NCBI GenBank assembly: GCA_018970785.1
Contig: JAGWVR010000013.1
Location: forward strand, 1 to 51,222
Direction of reading: 5' to 3'
Source of the DNA: Planctomycetota bacterium
GTDB lineage: Bacteria; Planctomycetota; Planctomycetia; Pirellulales; UBA1268
DNA: 51,222 bases
Positions within the stretch are counted from its first letter, which is position 1, and each line of letters starts with the position of its first letter. Under the pieces are notes generated by a model. It was not told the origin of the DNA. It made no database searches and was given only the letters and a program-made list of their open reading frames with translations. Positions 1 to 7,500 of the stretch are shown here, one piece after another. Position numbers and translations under genes: made by a program.

Positions 1-242
1 TACGAGAGGATTTGGAAGGACGTTCCTCTGGTGTTCCAGTTGTCGCGCTAGCGGCACGGCTGGATAGCTATGAACGGAACGGATAAACGCTGAAAGCATA
101 TAAGCGTGAAGCCCGCCCCAAGATCAGGTTTCGTAGGGCTTATGCCCGAAAGTCCCCTGGAAGACGACCAGGTTGATAGGCCGGACGTGTACGTGCAGCA
201 ATGCACTGAGCTAACCGGTACTAACGGACGAATGCTTGACCA
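1..242 (+). rRNA. 23S ribosomal RNA, 3' end (partial)
   Basis: The window opens just after the sarcin-ricin AGTACGAGAGGA segment and continues through the conserved 3' domain of 23S rRNA. Landmarks are GGTGTTCCAGTTGTC, GCTGAAAGCATATAAGC, GAAGACGACCAGGTTGATAG and GAGCTAACCGGTACTAA. The 3' end near 242 is placed by comparison with the usual end after GGTACTAA-N(18-20) and could be off by a few bases. The rest of the gene lies upstream of the window. Confidence 0.95.
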
Positions 243-358
243 CTCGTATCGATTGCTTGCCATGAGCGCTTGTGGGGTTCGTCACGAATCCCTCAGGCCT
301 GCCAGCTACCACGACCCTACGTATACCTGTCATCCTGCAAGGGATGGTAGGACCGAAT

Positions 359-467
359 TTCCGGTGACGATATCTGAAAGGTCACACCCGTTCCCATCCC
401 GAACACGGTAGTTAAGCTTTCAGAGCCGATGGTAGTACCAAAAGTGCGAGAGTAGGTATCGCCGGAA
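359..467 (+). rRNA. rrf: 5S ribosomal RNA
   Basis: About 117 bases after the 23S end there is a 109-nt 5S rRNA. The terminal helix is formed by TTCCGG (359-364) and CCGGAA (462-467). The conserved 5S core CACACCCGTTCCCATCCCGA and the later segment TAAGC and GTAGT are present, as is the GAGAGTAGG loop E/D region. With the 23S gene upstream it forms the end of an rRNA operon that stops at the terminator at 479-516. Confidence 0.93.
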
Positions 468-478
468 TCTTTTTCGAG

Positions 479-516
479 TGACCCCCGGGGCAAACGCCCC
501 GGGGGTCATTTTTTTT
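479..516 (+). terminator. Intrinsic terminator of the rRNA operon
   Basis: A perfect 13-bp G+C-rich stem (479-491 with 496-508) closes on the loop AAAC and is followed by eight T residues (509-516). It directly follows the 5S gene. It ends six bases before the stop codon of the minus-strand maf gene, so it separates the rRNA transcript from that convergent gene. No T-run exists for the minus strand, so it is unlikely to be bidirectional. Confidence 0.93.
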
Positions 517-521
517 GTCGA

Positions 522-1127
522 TCAGGTAGTGGGGCCGTGATCTGCGGCGGCGAGCAAGCGCCGGATCGTCGTCAGTGGGAAGCCGACGACGTTGTCGGCC
601 GCGCCGGCCACGAGCTCGAGGGGCAGACGCGCATCTTGGAATCCGCAGGCGCCGGCCTTTCCCTGCCACAGCCCCGAGTCGATGTACCAGTCGAGGAACT
701 CCGCGTCGAGCGCTCCCATCGCCAGGAGGCTCTCCTCGGTGGCGGTTCGGGGGCGATCGTCCGGGAGGCGCCAGACGCACGCTGCCGAGACGACACGGTG
801 CCGTTTTCCCGACAGCGCCAGCAGCATCCGCCTCGCCTCAGCGTGATCGGAGGGTTGGCCAAGGGCAACGCCATCGACCTCTGAGAGCGTGTCGCATGCC
901 ACCAGTGTTCCACTGACCCCCGTGGCTGCGACGGCGTGAGCCTTGGCCAGCGCGAGGCGGGTGACGTAGGCCTCGAGCGATTCGCCGGTGGCCCGCGGGG
1001 GCTGGCCGGCCTCGACGCTCTCCGGGGCGGGGGCGACGGTGACCTCCCACCCTTCCGCCTCGGCGAGCGCCCGACGGCGCGGAGAACGGCTTGCAAGCAC
1101 GATCGCCCGACGCGACGCTGTGGTCAT
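522..1127 (-). CDS. maf: Maf-family nucleoside triphosphate pyrophosphatase
   Basis: The 201-residue protein belongs to the Maf/HAM1-like family, which hydrolyses non-canonical or modified nucleoside triphosphates to monophosphates. Seen in the sequence: the N-terminal LASRSPRRRALAEAEG motif (residues 11-26), the catalytic segment ACDTLSEVDG (78-87, Asp79), the GQPSDHAEARRMLLALSGKRH block (90-110) and a C-terminal GKAGACGFQD / NVVGFPL region. The last two differ from the usual GKAGAYGIQG and N-GLP forms, so substrate preference cannot be assigned. An upstream in-frame start (1244) would add 39 residues with no similarity to the family, so the ATG at 1127 is preferred. That ATG overlaps the start codon of the divergent rluA-type gene. 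The gene is convergent with the rRNA operon. Confidence 0.88.
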   Translation of the reverse strand: MTTASRRAIVLASRSPRRRALAEAEGWEVTVAPAPESVEAGQPPRATGESLEAYVTRLALAKAHAVAATGVSGTLVACDTLSEVDGVALGQPSDHAEARRMLLALSGKRHRVVSAACVWRLPDDRPRTATEESLLAMGALDAEFLDWYIDSGLWQGKAGACGFQDARLPLELVAGAADNVVGFPLTTIRRLLAAADHGPTT

Positions 1128-1833
1128 GGCAACTGCTGGAAGGGGGGTCGAGATCCTGTTCGAGGATGACGCCGTGATCGGGGTGGTCAAGCCGTGCGGA
1201 TTGGCGACTGCCAATGCGCCGCGCGGAGAGCCAAGCGTGTTCACGATCGTACGCCAACGCGACCGGCGTCCGGCGGTTTTTCTCGGCGTCGTCAGTCGCC
1301 TCGATCAGCCCGTTTCGGGGGTCGTAATCTTCGCGCGAACGCCGGCGTCCGCCGCCGCGCTGGCCGGGCAGTTCCGCGAGCGGACTGTCGACAAAACCTA
1401 TCTGGCCGTCGTCGAGGGGCGCTTCCCCGGAATCACCGGGGAGTGGCAGGAGTGGATCGACCGCGTCGTTCCCGGCGAACAGGGGCCGGGAGAAGCGTCG
1501 CCGGTCGGGCCCGCAAGCACCGCTGACCGCTCCACCGAGGCGCGAGTGCGGGCCCGCGTTCTCCGCCGCGCGGGGGAAGTGTCACTGGTCGAACTCGCCC
1601 CCACCACCGGGCGCAAACACCAGCTGCGGATCCAGTTGGCATCGCGCCGCTGCCCGATCGTCGGGGACCGGCGCTACGGGGCGCGATTGCCCTTTCCCGA
1701 CGGCATCGCCCTGCATTCACTGCGCTTGGTGTTCCGTCATCCCGTCTCGACGGAGACGATCACCCTGGCGGCTCCGCCGCCGGAGCCGTGGCTTCGAAGG
1801 TTTCCCGCTCTCGCACCATTTCCAGCGAACTGA
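1126..1833 (+). CDS. RluA-family pseudouridine synthase
   Basis: This 235-residue protein has the RluA-family fold, isomerising uridine to pseudouridine in rRNA or tRNA. Visible motifs are the opening ILFEDDAVIGVVKPCG (10-25), the catalytic SRLDQPVSG motif with Asp60 (58-66), KTYLAVVEG, and the C-terminal TTGRKHQLRIQL and PIVGDRRYG blocks. No S4 RNA-binding domain precedes it, which fits the short RluA/RluC-like forms; target RNA cannot be predicted. The ATG at 1126 is chosen because homology begins about ten residues later. The longer reading frame from 988 is antisense to maf and Arg/Ser-rich. The stop is four bases before the kinase ATG, suggesting cotranscription with it. Confidence 0.9.
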   Translation: MATAGRGVEILFEDDAVIGVVKPCGLATANAPRGEPSVFTIVRQRDRRPAVFLGVVSRLDQPVSGVVIFARTPASAAALAGQFRERTVDKTYLAVVEGRFPGITGEWQEWIDRVVPGEQGPGEASPVGPASTADRSTEARVRARVLRRAGEVSLVELAPTTGRKHQLRIQLASRRCPIVGDRRYGARLPFPDGIALHSLRLVFRHPVSTETITLAAPPPEPWLRRFPALAPFPAN

Positions 1834-1837
1834 CGCC

Positions 1838-3421
1838 ATGGCGACCGCCGGTAGCCACTCGGAAGGCGATGACGATCGCGCGGCCAGGCCGATCGCGCCG
1901 CCGCGTTTCCGGGCGATCGCGCTGGCCAGCACGCTGGTCGACCAGGCGGCGCTCGAGGTCGCCGAGGCGGACATCCGTCTGATCCTCGACGAATCCCGCG
2001 TCGATCCTGGGCAATGGGACAACGCCCTCGCCCAGCGGTTGGTGGAGATGGAGGTGCTGACGCCGTTCCAGGCGAAGCAGATGCTTGCCGGGCGGCGCAA
2101 GCTCACGCTCGGCCAGTACCGGATCCTCGAGCTCCTCGGTCAGGGGGGGATGGGGCAGGTCTTTCGGGCCGAACACGCGCTCATGGGGCGGGAGGTCGCC
2201 GTCAAGGTCCTTCCCCGCGCGAAATCGACCCCGACCACCGAGGCCGCGTTTCGCCGCGAGATCCGCATGCTCGGCCGTCTCGACCATGAAAACCTCGTCC
2301 GTGCCCTCGACGCCGGCCACGACGGCAAGGTGTCGTATCTGGTGACCGAGTTGATCTCCGGGTGCGACCTCCGCAAGCAGGTGATCAAGTACGGCACGCT
2401 CGACGAGACGCTGGCGGCCTGCATCGCGGTCCAGGTGGCCAAAGGGCTGGCCTACGCCCATGGCCAGGGGCTGGTTCACCGTGACGTCAAACCTGGCAAC
2501 ATCCTCGTGTCCGACGAGGGGCGGGCGAAACTGCTCGATGTCGGTTTGGCGGGGTCGGTGCTCGAGGCGGAGTCGACGCGCCTCGGGAGGGTGGTTGGCA
2601 CGATGGATTACATGGCCCCCGAGCAGATCCGTTCGGCGGATTCGGCGGGTCCGGCGGCCGACATCTACGGGTTGGGGTGCACGCTCTACTTCTGCCTCTC
2701 CGGACAGGTGCCTTTTCCCGGGGGGACGCGCCAGGACAAGGCGCGGAGGCAGCTGCAGGACGAACCCCAGCCGCTGCACGAGCTCGCGCCGACGGTGTCG
2801 AACCGCTTCTGCGCCCTCGTCGCGGAAATGATGCGGAAGGATCCCGCAGCGCGGATCGCGACCGCCGAGGAAGCGATCGTGCGGCTGTCGCCGTGGCTCG
2901 TGACCCCGCAGCCTCCGCTTCCGCGGACACCGCGCGGCCGGGCGCAGCGACCCGAGCGGCCGGCCGGAGCCGTGCGCGGCTCGCGGGCCAACGCGAGCCG
3001 GCGGTCGTCCGACTTCGACCAGCGGCTCCTCGACGAGGTCCTGGCCCCGGGCGCCCCCAGCGATCCGCAGGGGCTCGATTCCGGCACCGTCACGCCGCCG
3101 TTGCCGCTGCCCCTCGCGCCGGTACGCGCCCGTCGGGACGACCCGGGGATCGTCGAGGTCTTCAAAGACGCCCGGCGTTGGTTTTGGCGGACCGGCGTCG
3201 GACGGATCGCCGCCCGGCTCCCGCAATCGATCGCCATGGCCGGAACGGTGGGCATTGCCTTCGGTGTCGCGGTCTCGCTCGGGCATCTGGTTGCCCCGGT
3301 CCTGGCGGTCCGCGTCGTCGGTCAGACGTCGGCGGCGACGCTGGGGTGCACGGTGTTCGCCGTCCTTCTCGGCCTGCAGTGCCTCGTGGCCCTGTTTTCC
3401 GAGGACGGGGAGGGCCGGTGA
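1838..3421 (+). CDS. Membrane-anchored Ser/Thr protein kinase (planctomycete type)
   Basis: This 527-residue protein is a eukaryotic-like (Hanks-type) Ser/Thr kinase. Residues 30-92 form the N-terminal extension common in planctomycete kinases, with LTPFQAKQMLAG before the domain. The kinase domain spans about 94-352: glycine loop LGQGGMGQVF, VAVKV lysine, HRDVKPGN catalytic loop (near 212), a DVG triad in place of DFG (near 234) and YMAPEQ. A Pro/Arg-rich linker follows. The C-terminus carries two hydrophobic segments (about 465-487 and 500-522) that would place the kinase domain on the cytoplasmic face. No sensor domain is recognisable outside the membrane. It starts four bases after the pseudouridine synthase stop, with no clear Shine-Dalgarno. 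Confidence 0.9.
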   Translation: MATAGSHSEGDDDRAARPIAPPRFRAIALASTLVDQAALEVAEADIRLILDESRVDPGQWDNALAQRLVEMEVLTPFQAKQMLAGRRKLTLGQYRILELLGQGGMGQVFRAEHALMGREVAVKVLPRAKSTPTTEAAFRREIRMLGRLDHENLVRALDAGHDGKVSYLVTELISGCDLRKQVIKYGTLDETLAACIAVQVAKGLAYAHGQGLVHRDVKPGNILVSDEGRAKLLDVGLAGSVLEAESTRLGRVVGTMDYMAPEQIRSADSAGPAADIYGLGCTLYFCLSGQVPFPGGTRQDKARRQLQDEPQPLHELAPTVSNRFCALVAEMMRKDPAARIATAEEAIVRLSPWLVTPQPPLPRTPRGRAQRPERPAGAVRGSRANASRRSSDFDQRLLDEVLAPGAPSDPQGLDSGTVTPPLPLPLAPVRARRDDPGIVEVFKDARRWFWRTGVGRIAARLPQSIAMAGTVGIAFGVAVSLGHLVAPVLAVRVVGQTSAATLGCTVFAVLLGLQCLVALFSEDGEGR

Positions 3422-3450
3422 ACCGGGGCCGCTGCCGAGTGGTCGGCGGA

Positions 3451-3479
3451 TTGACAGCGGGCGGAAATCAACTCCAATT
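3451..3479 (+). promoter_or_regulatory. Putative sigma-70-type promoter for tRNA-Phe
   Basis: A perfect TTGACA (3451-3456) is followed after 16-17 bases by TCCAAT/CCAATT (3473-3479), about 20 bases before the tRNA. The -35 match is exact and the -10 match is poor. It lies between the kinase stop and the tRNA, where an independent promoter would be expected. Confidence 0.4.
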
Positions 3480-3497
3480 CGGAGTCGTTGGAGTGAT

Positions 3498-3570
<73 letters not shown>

Positions 3571-3885
3571 CTTGAAGGTCGGCGAACGGTCTGGGCTGCC
3601 GGCAGCGTGTTCCACGCGTGACGCCGGCGTCGGCCGAGCCCCTCTCATCCCGCCACCCGGCGCCCGCCACCCCAGCGGACGAAAACCAGCGGACGAAAAA
3701 ACGGAGGGCGATGCCCACCAGGACATCGCCCTCCGAATTCGATCCGTCGCGATCGCTCGTCACCGCGTTGCGGCTGCCGATCCTGCGGTGTCATCGGCGC
3801 CGGCATCACCGGCCGGGCGGCCCGCCAGAGCACGTTGCCGACACGTCATCTCGCGGCCACCGGCACACCGATCATCAGCCGACGG
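3571..3885. other. Intergenic region between tRNA-Phe and the HU-like gene
   Basis: No convincing gene was found. Open frames here are short and have no recognisable domain. The identifiable elements are a tandem repeat of CCAGCGGACGAAAA (about 3673-3700) and the minus-strand terminator at 3696-3735. The remaining 150 bases up to the HU-like stop codon are featureless. Confidence 0.6.
3696..3735 (-). terminator. Intrinsic terminator of the HU-like gene
   Basis: A perfect 12-bp inverted repeat (3702-3713 with 3724-3735, CGGAGGGCGATG arms) encloses a 10-base loop. It is flanked on the left by six A residues (3696-3701), which read as a T-run on the minus strand. That polarity matches termination of the minus-strand HU-like gene about 150 bases past its stop codon. 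Confidence 0.85.
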
Positions 3886-4212
3886 TCAACCCGCGGCCAT
3901 CGCCTTGAGGCTCTTGAGCGCCCGCACCTTGACCTTCACGCTGGCGGGCTTCGCAGGACGGTCCTGCAGTTCGCCCGTGAACGGATTCTTGACGCCCTTC
4001 TGCGCGGGCTTCGCCGGAACCTTGACGCGGACGATCTTCACCAGCCCCGGGATCGAGAACACCCCGACGCTCCCCTTGAGGGCCTTTTGGATCTCGCTGG
4101 TCAGTGCGTCCATCACCGCCACGACGTCCTTCTTGGGAAGGCCCGTCGACTCGGAAATGCTCCGCAGGATCTCGGTCTTCGTCATGGGCTTGTTACCCGA
4201 CTTCTTCGCCAT
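3886..4212 (-). CDS. HU-family DNA-binding protein
   Basis: This 108-residue basic protein resembles HU/IHF nucleoid proteins, which bend and compact DNA as dimers. Seen: TKTEILRSISESTGLPKKDV dimerisation helices (about 10-30), a core SVGVFSIPGLVKIVRV strand region, and NPFTGE (about 78-83) at the place of the NPQTGE/NPRTGE DNA-intercalating arm. The tail is Lys/Ala-rich (KPASVKVKVRALKSLKAM). It is slightly longer than the usual 90 residues, because of an N-terminal MAKKSGNKP leader and a KPAKPAQKG insertion in the arm. The start at 4212 has GGAGG eight bases upstream. It is a single-gene unit with its own promoter and terminator. Confidence 0.88.
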   Translation of the reverse strand: MAKKSGNKPMTKTEILRSISESTGLPKKDVVAVMDALTSEIQKALKGSVGVFSIPGLVKIVRVKVPAKPAQKGVKNPFTGELQDRPAKPASVKVKVRALKSLKAMAAG

Positions 4213-4309
4213 CGCCACTGCCTCCACGGGAAAGGAACCGATGCTCGGTCGCGGCGGCAACCCGCCGCAGAATCGTGAAAATCGGCACAGTCGTGCCGGA
4301 AACGTGCGG

Positions 4310-4339
4310 AGATTAGAAGCACTGGAAAACAAATTGCAA
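4310..4339 (-). promoter_or_regulatory. Putative promoter of the HU-like gene
   Basis: On the minus strand, TTGCAA (4334-4339) and TAATCT (4310-4315) are separated by 18 bases in an A+T-rich island upstream of the HU-like start. The predicted leader is about 90 bases. Both hexamers are reasonable sigma-70 matches. Confidence 0.5.
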
Positions 4340-4414
4340 ACCAAAAGCGGCTTTTTTCCCGGGGAAATACCCGGGGGATGGCGACGGCGCCCGGGGTGGC
4401 GCGGCCCCGGAAAC

Positions 4415-4444
4415 TTGCTCGCCAGACGGAGGCGAACCTAAGAT
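4415..4444 (+). promoter_or_regulatory. Putative promoter of the PQQ-protein/MoxR cluster
   Basis: TTGCTC (4415-4420) and TAAGAT (4439-4444) lie 18 bases apart. They are the only promoter-like pair seen ahead of the long plus-strand gene run. If used, transcription would begin near 4451, which rules out the open-frame starts at 4378 and 4443. Confidence 0.4.
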
Positions 4445-4578
4445 GCGGCGGACGTTCAGCCCGGCGGACATTGCACGGACAACCGCTTCACGAACGAAGC
4501 TGCGACGCTGCCGACCCGGGCGCGGGGGTGGATGGAATGCCGATCCACGCCGCGCACATGGTGTTTTCGAGGGGATTT

Positions 4579-7500
4579 ATGGCACGTTCCGGCCCTCCGC
4601 GACGGGGGCGGATCGCCTTTGGTGACGGCGCGGCCGATCGGCCCGTGGGGAACGACGCCCTAGCTGTCTTTGGACAAGGCCATCCGCGGCCTTTATCCAC
4701 TCAGGCGACCGCGGGAAGCGCCGAGGGTTTCCCGGGTCGCCGTCGGCCGCATCCGGCGACTGATCACCTGTGCCACGGGCTGCTGGCCGTGCACGGCGGG
4801 GCGGTCGCCGTCGGTCGCCGCCGTCGCCACCCCGCTCCGGCGGTACGCCGCCTCGATCCTGGGCTCGTCCCGCGTCCCCATGCCACCGTCCTGCGGGTCG
4901 GGTGTGAAGCCGGCGCGCGGCGACTCGTGGCCGTGATCAGTTTCGTCGCGTTCACCGCGTTCACCGTCACCAACCCGGTCGGTGCTCCGGTGGCTCGTGC
5001 CGTGGACCAGGCGCTCGTGAACCAGCAGGCCGATGAGCCGGCCGACGACGACGCCGAGGAGGTCGCGGGTCCGTCTTTTCCCACCGACCGGCGCCGTGAA
5101 CGGCAGCTGGATCAGGTGCGCCGGCTGGTCGCCGAGGGGCGCTGGAGCGATGTCGCCACGCTCGCCGACGGGATCCTCGAATCCGATCAGGATTTTTTCG
5201 TCCGTCCTGCCGCGGGGGATGCCACGTGGCGGAGCGTCAAAAACGAGGCGGTGCGGATCCTCGCCGGCCTGCCGGACGCCGGACGCAAAGCCTACGAGCT
5301 CCAGTTCCGCACGCGCGCCGAGCGGGCACTCGCCAAAGCCGTGGCCGACAACGACCAGGCGGCGATCGTCGCCGTGGCGCGGCGCTGGTTCCTCACGCCG
5401 GCGGGGCGCCAGGCAACGCTCCTGGCGGCGCTCGAAGCGCTCGAAGGGGGGCAGCCACTGGCGGCCTCGGTGTGGTTCGACCGGCTCGCGGCGACGCCCG
5501 AGTCGTCGGCGCTGGAGCCGACGCTGTCGGTACTCCGGTCGACGGCACTGTGGCGGGCCGGCGAAAAGAACGCCGCCGTTGCCGTCCTCGACGCCAGCCG
5601 CGCGGCACGGCGCGGCGACGACCGCCGTGCCCCGCCGCTCCGCTTCGGAGGGCGCGACGTTCCCCTCGACTATGCCCCCGGCACCGCGGGCGAGTGGCTC
5701 GAGTCGGCGATCGGCCAGCCCCCGGCGGCCGCCGGCCGTCGGGAACGCGAGTGGTGGTTGCCACGCGGCGACGCCGCCCGCAACGCCCTCGTCGAGGCGT
5801 CCCGGCCCCTGCTGGCGCCGCGGTACCGCGTCCCGCTCACCCGACACCCCGAGGAGAGCCGCCTGCTCGAGCGGCGCCGCCGTCAGGCGGCCGACCGCGA
5901 TCAGGTCCAGTGGCCCGCCGGCCTGCCGATCGCCGTCGACGGCCGTCTCGTCGTCCGTTCCACGCTGGGTTTGATGGCGATCGACTTCGTGACCGGCAAA
6001 CGCGTCTGGCTGCAGCCGGCGGGAACGACGACGTCCTTCCTGGAAACGCCCGACGAGGTCGTCGACGGGTTCGACGGGAGCGCCCGTGAGGAGCTCCCGG
6101 CGTCGGTGCGCGAGGCCTTCGAGGACGCCGCCCGCGGTGGGCTCGCCAGTGACGGACGGCTGGTGTTTTCAGTCGAGCCCGATCCGCAGGCGATTGCCGC
6201 CGACCAGGGGCGTCTCCAGGCCCGCTTCGACGGGCTCAACGCGCCCGATGTCCGTGGCGGCAACGCGCTGGTGGCGTACGAGATCGAGGGGCGCGGACGC
6301 GAGGTCTGGAGGCTGCCGCGGGGGACGGGCGAGCGAACGGCAGCCGGTGAACCGGCCCCACCGGGCGGCAAGCGCGAGGCGGGGGGGCGCGGCCATTACC
6401 TCGGCGCCCCGCTGCCCCTCGGCGAACAGCTGTTCGTGATCGTCGAGGACCGTGGTGAGATCCGCCTCGACGTCCTCGACGGCGCGTCCGGAGTGACGCT
6501 CTGGTCGCAGCCGCTCACCGTGCTCGACGAGGAGCTCGGCTTCGATGGAGCGGTCGCGCGGCAGCGCCGCAATGCGGGGCTGTCGCCGTCGTATGCCGAG
6601 GGGGTCCTCGTCTGCCCGACCGGCGCCGGCGCCGTCGTCGCCGTCGACCTCGCCAACCGGACGCTGCTGTGGGCCTACGCCTACGCCGCGCGGGCCGACG
6701 TCGGCGCGGCCCAGCAGCTTCCCAACGGGCTCCGGATCCGCCGCGGGGGCATCAACGCCCGGATCCTCGTCAACGGTCAACTTCAGGTCGGCGGCCAGGC
6801 TCCGTCGCGTCCGACGGGGTGGCGCGACGCAGGGCCGATCATCGCCGAGGGGCGGATCGTGCTCACGCCCCCGGATTCCGAGGAACTGCACTGCGTCGAT
6901 CTGCGGAGCGGTTCGGTCGTCTGGCGGAAAGCCCGCGAGGACGCCGTGCATGTCGCCGGCGTCAGCGGTGGCGGCGTGATCGTCGTCGGCCGACACGCCG
7001 TCGACGTCCTCGCGGTCGCTGACGGCACCTCCCGCTTCGCCGCGCCGGTGTCGCTGGGCAGTGCCGCTCCCAGCGGGCGCGGGATCGTCGCCGGCGACCA
7101 CTTGTTCCTCCCGCTCGACACCCCCGAGGTGGTCGACATCGATCTCGTGGCCGGTGAGATCGTCGGGCGCTCCCCGGCACGGGGCGGAGCCGTCCCCGGC
7201 AATCTGGTGGCGTACCGGGGCGAGGTGATCTCGCAGGGGGTCGATTCGATCGACGTGTTCCACCAGTCCGACGCGCTGGCCGACCGCCTCCAGACGGCCG
7301 ACGGGCGCGGGCGCGCGGCGCTGTGGGGTGCCGAGCTGGCGCTCGACCGCGGTGACATCGCCGGTGGTTTGGCAGCGCTGGTCGCCGCCCGCGAGGGAGA
7401 TCCGACGCGGATCCCGACGACGGTCGTCGACGACGCCCTGTCGTTCGCGCTGGCGCGGGACTTTGCCGCCGCGGCGCCCTTCTGGCGGCAGCGCCTCGCC

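Larger units (their letters stand above)
4213..4578. other. Divergent promoter region between the HU-like gene and the PQQ giant
   Basis: This locally A+T-rich stretch separates two divergently transcribed units. It contains a minus-strand promoter candidate for the HU-like gene (4310-4339) and a plus-strand candidate for the downstream cluster (4415-4444). It also holds a short CGGCAC/GTGCCG inverted repeat in the HU leader and a CCCGGG inverted repeat at about 4359-4375. Open frames overlapping it, including one from 4443, start at or before the predicted transcription start and have no coding signature. Confidence 0.5.

Noticed and set aside
4359-4375. CCCGGG inverted repeat as a terminator
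   Set aside because: The T-run precedes the stem on the plus strand and becomes an A-run after it on the minus strand, so neither direction fits an intrinsic terminator.
4443-4625. Small plus-strand ORF of 60 residues
   Set aside because: Starts at the predicted -10 element, has no similarity and is overlapped by the better-supported ATG 4579 with a Shine-Dalgarno.
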